A DNA stretch of 64,000 nt from Alitta virens (taxonomy: Eukaryota > Annelida > Polychaeta > Phyllodocida > Nereididae), in assembly GCA_932294295.1 (NCBI GenBank), contig OW028585.1:31213220-31277219 (forward strand), given 5' to 3'. Shown piece by piece: positions 55,290-64,000 of the stretch. Below the pieces are notes generated by a model. It saw only the letters and a program-made list of their open reading frames with translations. It ran no database searches and was not told the origin of the DNA. Each line of letters begins with the position of its first letter. The first letter of the stretch is position 1. The translations under genes were made by a program, and so were the position numbers.

Positions 55290-55660
55290 TGAAAGAAAGA
55301 AAGAAAGAAAGAAGGAAAGAAAGAAAGGAAAAGAAAGGAAAAGACAGAAAGAAAGAAGGAAAGAAAGACAAAAGAAAGAAAGAATGCAAGAAAGACAGAA
55401 AAACAGAAAGAAAGAAAGAAAGAAAGAAGGATAGAAAGAAAGATAAAAAGAAAATAAAGAAAGGAAGAAAAAGGGAAATAAGAATGAAAGAAAGAAAAAA
55501 CAAAGAAAAAAATGAAAGAAAGAAAGAAATAATGTAAAAGAAAGAAAGAAAGAAAACAAGAAAAAGAAAGAAAGAATGAAAGAAAGAAAAGAAAAGAAAA
55601 GTAAAGAAAGACATCAGAAAAGAAAGAAAGAAAAACAGAAATTAAGAAAGGAAGACAATA
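55290..55660. repeat. (GAAA)n-rich low-complexity tract
   Basis: About 370 bp of GAAA, GGAAA and GACA variants. The 113- and 92-codon frames here are repeat translations (SFFLSFF). Confidence 0.95.
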
Positions 55661-56454
55661 GTAAGATACTAAACGCTTCCAGAGTTAAAGCACAAATAGT
55701 GCCTTTCGTTGAATTTATCCATAGAACACTTTTTTCTTCGTTAAAATGCAAGGCTGAAGCCATCCATTACGCACGTTAGGATATGCTACTGATTGAGAAT
55801 AAAACTAATCAACCAAAACATTCGAGAAATCAACTGGAATCACAGAATTCTAAGAGCAAAATTAATACCAAATGCTACTCTTTGTTTCCTATCTGGGTAG
55901 AAAACTAGAATCATTTGAAATGCAAATTATGAAGGCCATACTATTTTTGTTCGACACACTTCATTCAGAATGAATAATACAACAACTGTGAGAGAAACTG
56001 ATTTGGAAAAGCAATATTATGATTCCTTATTACATTTATTATGATTGCTATATTACATTATTGTGGATTCCATAACAACACTATGACAGGTATATGTAAT
56101 AACAGTGCAGGTGGATGAGATATAATAAAAGTCACATTTTTGATTGGGTAGTTATCAATTAATATTGTTTTATATAATTTATATTTTGTTTTATTTAACC
56201 TACAAAAATTTGTCTAAGAAAAGGTTTGTTTTGATGCTTCAAATAATAGATTTACTACCTAACTTTACCTGTTATTATCTTTTTACCACTTTTAGATAAA
56301 TCATTGTTAAATAAAGATTATTGTTAATCAAGCTATAGGTAAACGACATGATTAGACTTATTTTAATTTTATATTTTTTGGTTAGTTTTAGCCTTGAAAA
56401 ATGCACTGACAAATGAATAACCATTTTGTCAATTACATTAAGATTAAACCTTAG
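55661..56454. other. AT-rich spacer, no gene seen
   Basis: It lies between two oppositely oriented GAAA-type tracts. No domain, RNA or repeat was recognised. Confidence 0.45.
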
Positions 56455-56537
56455 AAGTCTTTCTTTTATTTTTTCTTTATTTTCTCTTTCTTTATTCCTT
56501 TCTTTATTTCTTTCTTTCTTTCTTTCTTCCCCTTTTT

Positions 56538-56583
<46 letters not shown>

Positions 56584-56623
56584 CCTTTTTTCTTTCTTTC
56601 TTTCTTTCTTTCTTCCCCTTTTT

Positions 56624-56655
<32 letters not shown>

Positions 56656-56690
56656 TATTTTCTTTCTTTCTTTCTTTCTTTCTTTTCACC
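56455..56690. repeat. (TTTC)n tract with a TTCCCCTTTTTTC higher-order unit
   Basis: TTTC runs are broken three times by TTCCCCTTTTTTC, giving a higher-order pattern. The tract is complementary to that at 55290-55660. Confidence 0.95.
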
Positions 56691-57329
56691 AAGATAATAT
56701 GTTTAAATTTTAGAAAAGTATTAATCTATGACATAAATTATCAATTATATTCATGCATTTTACAGACTTAGAATCAGATAAGAATCAATGCGGTTTTGCA
56801 ATTTTTCTATGGAAATATATGGAGTCCCTAGCAATAGTTGGTATTTATGGGAAAACTGCAGAAAGTCAATTCTAATTTGAAGCCATTGCAAAAGGTTCTA
56901 GAGCTCACGAAACTGGTAGAGGAGAGGCAAACTCCAAAAAAAAGATGCATATTTAAGAAGTTGGTGACACATAAGGGGTTGATGGTCATATTACACATCA
57001 TTTTATTCTGAAGATCCTCAACTATTTGAATTGTTGTTTGCCATGTCAAAAGTAGTTAATAAGGGTCTTAAAATGTGTTTCCATGGCAACCAGTCCCTTT
57101 ATATTTAAACCCAATATTACAATTAATTGTATCCTCTAACTTGGGCAATACAACTGAAAAATGTTTGATATTTGGCAAAAATGTACAGGTATCTACAGCA
57201 ATTGAAAAACAATATAAAGTATTTAAAAATTGTATAACCCGGTTGCCATGGTAACAAAACAAGTGGTGTATAGTGATTTATATTAAATCAAATAATTTAC
57301 CTGTATTTTGCACCATGTGTCCTTCACTC
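56691..57329. other. Spacer with an RFX X-box-like site, no gene seen
   Basis: GTTGCCATGGTAAC at 57242-57255 fits the X-box consensus bound by RFX factors. No gene is visible next to it, so it may be chance or part of a repeat (a related GATTGCCATGGTAGCC lies at 307-322). Confidence 0.4.
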
Positions 57330-57500
57330 TAAGAAAGAAAAGTTCTTAAAGGTTCAATATGGAATCTAGGGGTTCCATATGGAACCTGAAGGTTCTATAG
57401 TACACGTAAAGGTTCCGAATGGTTCTTAAAGGTTCAATATAAGAACCATACGGTTCAATCACACACCAAAGGTTCAAAACTTGACAAAAGGGTTCAATGC
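57330..57500. repeat. AAAGGTTC minisatellite
   Basis: AAAGGTTC, GGTTCAATAT and the complement GAACC recur, at irregular spacing of about 18-25 bp. This resembles internal arrays of DNA transposons. Confidence 0.7.
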
Positions 57501-58752
57501 CAAGTACATTAGTTACTAATACTTAAATGATTGTTAAGGGCAGTCACTTAATTAATTGGAACAACAAACAAAGCCAGACATTGCAGCCTCAATGAGCATT
57601 ACATTAGACAGTTTAACTCATCAACAAGCACTTGGATTTCGGTTCCTTGTGAGTAATAAATATTTTACTTGTCAAATGCTTCATAGTAATATTTAAATAA
57701 TTTTGTTTAATCAAGACATAAAAACATGTTGTTATATCTTGTTAAGTTGTATTGTTTTTTGCAGATAAATGAGTAGGGAAGAAAGCCAAATGAATATAGA
57801 AACATTCAGGATTTAATGAAGAGGACTGTACTACACTGTAGCATTGAGAAAGCATAGACATATCACTTGCAGCAAATGTATTGCTTGTCATGGTAAGTAT
57901 TCATTACAACAAATATGAAATTGCAATATTTCACTATTATCAATCCGTAAATGTCATGTTGCATACTACTTTTGCATATACAGTAGAATGCAAAAGTATT
58001 CATGCCTCTAGATTTTGCAGGCAGATATGTCAGCTATAAATATACAATGTATATAGGACAAAAATGGTACTTGCAACCAGCAACATTTTTTTGGAGGTGA
58101 TAATTTACCACATGTTGTAAATTTTCAAGCCACTTTGCAACTGTTATGTAATGTTTCGTATGAAATTGCGAATATTTTCATAATTTTGCCTTTTTTACTT
58201 TTTTATTTCTTTTTGTCACATTGAAATATTCATATTGAATTATCAATAAAATTTGTTGTTTTAGACTCATGAAATTAAGCCACAACTGTATTTTTTCAAA
58301 GAGACTGGAAAATTAGCAATTCAGCTTGCCAAGGTACATTAAGGAGAAAAGGAGAGGTTCAAAAAAACTTTGTATAGTATTTTAAAAATTCTTTCTTGAA
58401 AAATCAAAGATATCAAAGTTTTTTGTTTGAGCATACATAATGCAAATATAGACTGTAAATGACTCGTGGTGTTTCCTATTCATATTGATATTTACAATAA
58501 AGAACCATCCTTAGACAGAATGCCAACAAGGAAACCATAGACTTGTGTATATTATGGAAAATAATGAAGAATGAGTGACTGGATGACATGTTAAAAATTT
58601 ACATGAGGATTGCCCGTCAACAGCAAAGAACAAAACAGCAACAAACAATAATAGCACCAACAATATAAAAACATTTTTTTTACTACCTAGTTAATAAATA
58701 TGCAAAACACTGACAGCTGTAATAATATATGTCTGATCTTTGCAATTGGTGA
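57501..58752. other. AT-rich spacer up to the BEL/Pao element, no gene seen
   Basis: No reading frame over 60 codons and no recognised repeat. The last bases before the LTR are TTGGTGA. Confidence 0.5.
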
Positions 58753-59613
58753 TGTAGGAGATGTATGGTTGAAGTATAAGGAGTCGACACTTGAGTTTCA
58801 TAAGTTTATTTCACTCAATCGTAGAACAACAGGTGAATCTACAATAAAAACATAAATTCATTAAATACCTCATAATATGGTAATTATATAATCAACATAT
58901 CATCATCATGTCATTATTATTATATCTTAAGGCAGTCAAAGTATACATTGCCACAAGCACAAATGATTAATCTAACATAACTTCTAGAACTACAATCTGA
59001 ACTCAGCATATTACAGCATAGTAAGCATATCACATGACTAAACATTACTCATTGCTGTAAGCCATATATGCATAAATCTAGTTCAAACGTTTATGATAAA
59101 TTGACATAAATAACTTACAAGAACATATGCAACCCTGTGAATAACCACAACCTCCTAGGTGAAACTTGTCTTAGTACATCTGAGTGACCTTTGACCTGTG
59201 ACATCACAAAATCAAGCTTTAGAAATATGTTTCAATAATGTCACTTAAATGCATCAAATGCACTAAATCTAACATGGAAGTTACTCATTTGAATAAAATA
59301 CAATACCATAGTAGCATACATTGAAAACAGTACAATAGTATTAAACATTTCTACATAATACATTTTAGTACTAATATACAATAAATCAATACAATAAGTA
59401 CAAGAAACTCACCTCAAATTTGTAATCATTGTAAAAATGTAGACATGTCAACTGTCTGAAGCTTTGTAGTGAAGTGAATTTTAGACTGGGTTTTTAGAGG
59501 AAGCTTGCCATAAAGTGTGAAAGCTGCAGAGCTTGAACAAAAGACTCTCACACCCAAACTGACAAATAAACAATTGTACATACAATGCAATACACAATCA
59601 GTTGTGTATTACA
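58753..59613 (-). repeat. 3' LTR of the BEL/Pao element
   Basis: The plus-strand boundary TGTAGGAGATG is fixed by comparison with 63499. The other edge (TGTAATACAC on the minus strand) is inferred from the adjoining purine run GTGGGGAG, giving 861 bp with TGT...ACA ends. Confidence 0.7.
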
Positions 59614-59624
59614 CTCCCCACATT
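59614..59624 (-). other. Polypurine tract candidate of the BEL/Pao element
   Basis: The minus strand reads ATGTGGGGAG directly before the inferred LTR start. Confidence 0.5.
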
Positions 59625-59836
59625 GGATCCCTACAGGATCCAACTCATGATCTGAAGCTCTAGCTAAAACTAAGTACAATAATAGGTGAGTATTTTACAC
59701 AGAATTACAAAGTTGTAATAAATTTACAACAACTGAAAATTATATAACATGTGATCCAAAATTCACAAATAATAATATCAAACACCACATGGAGTACAAA
59801 TCCGACAATCAGATATACAATGTAAACCACCACAAT
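59625..59836. other. Short 3' non-coding part of the BEL/Pao element
   Basis: About 210 bp of AT-rich sequence between the pol stop and the polypurine tract; no trace of integrase motifs. The deletion that removed integrase probably ends here. Confidence 0.5.
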
Positions 59837-62800
59837 TCACCCAACACCTTCTAAGAGAACCACCTTTGCAATTGGCCTCACTAAGCATGCAGCTCCCGTC
59901 TTATCAACAATCCACTCGTTCTTATACAGTTTCAGCAATTCAGGACCTTGACACCAGAGCTTCATATCAAGGCCATCTGCACGCTCACCTCTTGATACAA
60001 CATCTGCAGGATTCTGCTTGCCAGAGATGTGCAACCATTTATCAGGACTGAAAAGTTTATGGATAACACTCAGTCGATTACTGACATACACATGAAATCT
60101 TCTAAACTCATTCATGATATACTTGAGGACAATTTCATTGTCCACCCAAAAGTATGACCTTGCAAGTCCCAAATCCAGTTCACTTCGCAACATATGGTCG
60201 ATCTCAGCTGCCATAACTGCTGCTTGTAGCTCCAAGCGTGGGATTGTGACACTTTTCAGAGGGGCTACTCGAGACTTTGCAATCAACAATGAGGTATAGA
60301 TCCTGCCCTGTTTGTCTATGCACCTCAGAGAGGTACAGCAGCCGTAAGCTTTCTGGCTGGCATCGCTGAAGTTATGCAACTCCAACACCACATCTGCTTC
60401 ATCGAATGGCATCACACATCTGGGAAATTTGAAATTGCTTAACTTTGCTAAATCTTGAAGCCAAACATACCACTTTTGTTGCAGATCAAAAGGCACAATT
60501 TCATCCCAGGAGAGTTGAAGTCTAGTCGCTTCTTGAAAGATGAGTCGACCACGCAGGATAACTGGACTGACCAATCCAATGGGATCATATGCAGATGATA
60601 CAACACTGAGGATATGACGTCTGGTTACATCACAAGAATCTGGAACATTCACATCAAAGTAGAAATTGTCATCTCCCACTGACCATTGAACCCCAAGAGC
60701 TTTGCTTTTGGCATCTTTATTGAGTTCCTTGACCTCCTTTGCTCTGTCTTCTGTGGCGACATGTCTCAATATCTTCTCATCATTCACTACGAACTTTGTA
60801 AGCTTGAATCCACTCAGGATTTCTGTGGTACCTTTGATAACAGCAACAGCCTCATTTCTACTGGCCACAGATTTCAAACAATCATCAACGTAGAAACTAC
60901 GCATTACAGGGTCAACTACAGCAGGATCAATATTAACAGTATCATACAGTACTCTTCTCAGAGCATATGTTGAACTTGCTGCACACCATATACCTCCGAA
61001 GACATGTCTTGTCATGCGAAGATGCTGGATGTTGCCATCTGCACCAAACCACAGAAAGCGAAGAGCATCACGATCTTCTTGAGGGATGTGCACTTGATAG
61101 TACATTGCCTCTACGTCAGCCATGATTGCATATCTGTATTGACGAAATCTCAGAAGAACATGAAGAAGCTTGTTGTTCAAGTCCGGTCCTTGGTAGCATT
61201 TGTCATTTAGAGATTCTCCCTCACACTTGGCTGCACAGTCGAAGACGATCCGTGTTTTTTCTGGTTTCTTCTCTGTAACAACTGCATGATGGGGTAAGTA
61301 CCACACTTTATCACAGGACATTTGATCATCAGGTACACTTTCTCATAGCCATTAATTATTGGTTTCTTCATTTCTTCATCATATTCTGACATCAGATTTC
61401 TTTTCCCTAAATTGGCTGTGAGGGATTTCAGTCTGCTAGTTGCCATATGCACATGGTTTGGTATGTATACATTACTCTTCCAGGGTATGGGAAGTTCATA
61501 GTGTCCATCCACCTTCTTCACCTTATCATCCCACAATTCCAGAACTTTCTTATCTTCAACAGACATTGAACCAGAATTGGTGAAATTTTCATTTTCAATA
61601 TCCCACATCTTCTTTACTCTTTGATCCAAGAAAAATTCGCTTGCGAAATGTGATATTGCAGATGTACATTTGGATGATACGTGATGAGCAGGACCATTGA
61701 CAGACCATCCAAGTTTGGTTCTGACGGCGAAGGGTTCTCCTCGGGATCCTTGCCTCACTTCCAGCGGAATGAGTGCCTCTGCATAATCCTGTCCAATGAG
61801 GATGTCAACATGTTTATTACCAGGTGCGATAGGTAAGTCTGCAAGATGAGCATAAATTTTGGCATTTATGTCATAACTGGGTACAGGAATTTTGTCAACA
61901 ACCAAAACATCCGACAATCTTAAGGAAGTACTTCCATCATGAGTCCTAAAATCAAATTCTACAAGTTTTGAAGTTTTCTTCTCTGTACCATGAAGAGTTG
62001 TCAACATATACTCAGTGCTACGACATTCAGAACCCAATTTCTGCGCCAATCTACTGGAACAGAATGTAGTGGTGGAGCCTGTATCTAAAAGAACATGAGC
62101 ATCAATAACATCATTGACTTTAACCGATACAACAGGTAAGTACACATTCGAACTTGTTGAAGTGTTTGCACTGGAAACCTGACTAACATCATTACTTTCA
62201 AAGTTTGCATTATTGTCAGACTGAGCTACGTGAATAAATTTAGAGTGGCGCTTGCCACACCCTGCCACAGTACATGTGTAATGGCTTCTACAGTCACTTG
62301 TCTTGTGGTTACTCCTGAGACAATTCTCACAAAGACCATTATCAACAACCAACTTCAGTCTTTCATGTGGTTTCATACCTTTGAACTTACTACAGTACAA
62401 CACTATGTGATCTTCTTTACAAACCACACATAGAGGTCTTTTCCACTTGGATCTCGCTTGGCCACTGGTGTCTGCACTGAATGAGTTAGATGTCTTGACC
62501 TGATGATATTTTGCAGAACTCGACTTGAAATCAGAAGATTTGTTACCAATTTTACCATATACCGGGTCAGTAGCTTCCTCTGCTTCATTCAATATGAAGT
62601 CGACAAATTCCTCGAAACCAGGATATGCGCTCTTCACTCTTTTGTATTGAATAGCATGACGTTTCCACCGAAGCTGTAAATAATGCTGAAGACGAGATAC
62701 AATTTCAAGTATGCATGACTGGCTATCAACTTCTGACATGCGTTTCATCAGCGACAAAGTTCTCTGACAATTTTGCAATTCATTTGCTTATTTTCGCAGA

Positions 62801-63459
62801 TCATCTGCTGATCTAATTGCTTTGCCACAACGAATATCCTGCACTATCCTTTCAGTTACAATGAAGTCATTTCCAAATTGATTCTTCAGGATGTCTTTCG
62901 CTTGCTTATATCCTTCTTCCCCATCTAACAGAATGCAATTTCTAATAGCATCGTGTGCGTCATTCTTTGTGGATTGGATTAAGCGAGTCAATTTAAACTT
63001 AGCAGCACATTTGGCCTTTCCTACAACTTCATCAAATGCTGCCATGAAACAATGATAAGTCAAAGGATTACCATCATATTTTTCTATCTCCAACCTAGGC
63101 ATGTTGAAGACATCCAGAATATCTTGCTGATTGGTCACATCAGGCTTTGTGTCATGGTTGGGTGTTTCTGCCTTATTCAAAGAGTCTAACCATTCCTGAG
63201 CCCTTTTCATAACATCAACATATTTGTCATGTTCAGCAGTGAAATATGTGTCATTCTAGTCAATTTCAGCATCTTCAGTAAGAGAATCATAGTACCTGTA
63301 GTGTACATCTTCAAACTCCGTAAAGGCACTCTTCGCTTTTTCCGTCTGTTCCATAACTTTGGCCTTGTCTCTCTCTACGATACATCTTTCGATGGTTTTC
63401 AATGCTCTAGTAATGGAGGATTTCTTTGTCCCACGTGTTTTCTTAAGTTGATCCGCCAT
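59837..63459 (-). pseudogene. BEL/Pao gag-pol, interrupted, integrase missing
   Basis: The likely start is ATG at 63459 (MADQLKKTRG), 40 bp after the LTR. Gag runs through an in-frame TAG (63256-63258) and TAA (62788-62790) without change of frame. Next come CCHC-type knuckles (CVVCKEDHIVLYC; CENCLRSNHKTSDC) and an aspartic protease with LDTGS. A one-base frameshift at about 61327-61340 shifts to the last frame (59837-61321), which has RT motifs MADVEAMYYQV and FYVDDCLKS, then RNase H (HNFSDASQKAYG). The frame stops at 59837 after about 494 codons, where an integrase of several hundred codons should follow. Families recognised: DUF1759-like gag, Pao-type RT/RNase H. Confidence 0.9.
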
Positions 63460-63498
63460 GACGGCCTTGGATGTTTCTTGAAAAATGTTCTTATTCAC

Positions 63499-64000
63499 TG
63501 TAGGAGATGTATGGTTGAAGTATAAGGAGTCGACACTTGAGTTTCATAAGTTTATTTCAGTCAATCGTAGAACAACAGGTGAATCTACAATAAAAACATA
63601 AATTCATTAAATACCTCATAATATGGTAATTATATAATCAGCATATCATCATCATGTCATTATTATTATATCTTAAGGCAGTCAAAGTATACATTGCCAC
63701 AAGCACAAATGATTAATCAAACATAACTTCTAGAACTACAATCTGAACTCAGCATATTACAGCATAGTAAGCATATCACATGACTAAACATTACTCATTG
63801 CTGTAAGCCATATATGCATAAATCTAGTTCAAACGTTTATGATAAATTGACATAAATAACTTACAAGAACATATGCAACCCTGTGAATAACCACAACCTC
63901 CTAGGTGAAACTTGTCTTAGTACATCTGAGTGACCTTTGACCTGTGACATCACAAAATCAAGCTTTAGAAATATGTTTCAATAATGTCACTTAAATGCAT
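63499..64000 (-). repeat. 5' LTR of the BEL/Pao element, cut by the window end
   Basis: Matches 58753-59254 with three differences. The sequence next to it on the element side begins GTGAATAAGAAC rather than the usual TGG, so the primer-binding site is atypical or lost. Confidence 0.9.

Larger units (their letters stand above)
58753..64000 (-). mobile_element. BEL/Pao-type LTR retrotransposon, defective, runs past the window end
   Basis: On the minus strand: 5' LTR (63499 to beyond 64000), gag-pol, and 3' LTR (58753-59613). The visible 502 bp of the 5' LTR differ from the 3' LTR at three places by eye, so it is young. The coding region has two in-frame stops and one frameshift and ends without integrase. 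If the LTRs are equal in length the element is about 5.6 kb, short for this superfamily. No env. Confidence 0.9.

Noticed and set aside
55273..55614. Phe/Ser/Leu-rich frames of about 100 codons, also at 56426-56713
   Set aside because: They come from GAAA/TTTC low-complexity tracts and have no other sequence content.
54000..58700. Host gene exons in the unduplicated region
   Set aside because: I looked for frames with protein-like composition and splice signals and found none; only SINEs, simple repeats and AT-rich spacer are visible.

Overview
The window looks like non-genic DNA from an invertebrate animal. It is AT-rich, has no prokaryotic gene density, and carries (TATC)n and (GAAA)n microsatellites, tRNA-headed SINEs, LINE fragments, palindromic MITEs, an env-bearing Ty3/Gypsy-type LTR element and a BEL/Pao-type LTR element. 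This mix suits a marine invertebrate; a deuterostome such as a hemichordate is a weak guess, and the species cannot be told from the sequence. I found no host protein-coding gene, no true tRNA or rRNA gene and no CRISPR array. Every long credible reading frame belongs to a retroelement.

The largest structure is a direct tandem duplication of a unit of about 19.5 kb. Copy 1 spans about 255-19735 and copy 2 about 19742-52157. Copy 2 is longer mainly because of later insertions: a 12,254 bp LTR retroelement (21559-33812) inside a TATC microsatellite, a 1,054 bp Harbinger-like element (43859-44912) and a 303 bp MITE (47950-48252). Copy 1 has its own extra pieces: a SINE with a 14 bp target-site duplication (15799-15933), a 389 bp segment (2336-2724) and about 880 bp (589-1470) that copy 2 lacks. 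Because each copy serves as the empty-site control for the other, insertion boundaries can be read directly.

Within each copy, in order, are: SINE, MITE and microsatellite debris; a TATC microsatellite; a repeat with a LINE-like tail; palindromic MITEs; a second microsatellite with a SINE; a tRNA-headed SINE; a split inverted repeat holding two degenerate LINE fragments (RT with a YADD motif on the minus strand; a C-terminal LINE fragment on the plus strand); and further SINEs and MITEs.

The 12.25 kb retroelement lies on the minus strand: 5' LTR 33341-33812, repeat-rich leader, gag 31422-32525, pol 27445-31368 (protease, RT, partial RNase H, DD35E integrase core, GPY/F), a 1.3 kb gap, then env 23369-26119 with a furin-type site and a fusion peptide like those of baculovirus F/errantivirus envelopes, a repeat-rich 3' region and the 3' LTR 21559-22030. 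The two LTRs read as identical, so the insertion is very recent. Gag would form particles, Pol would copy and integrate the genome, and Env could allow transfer between cells. However, pol carries an apparent in-frame deletion of the RNase H end and the integrase zinc finger.

The right side (52158-58752) is unduplicated spacer with SINEs, minisatellites and a third, inverted copy of a dispersed repeat. From 58753 to past the window end lies a BEL/Pao element (minus strand) with near-identical LTRs, two in-frame stops, one frameshift and no integrase.
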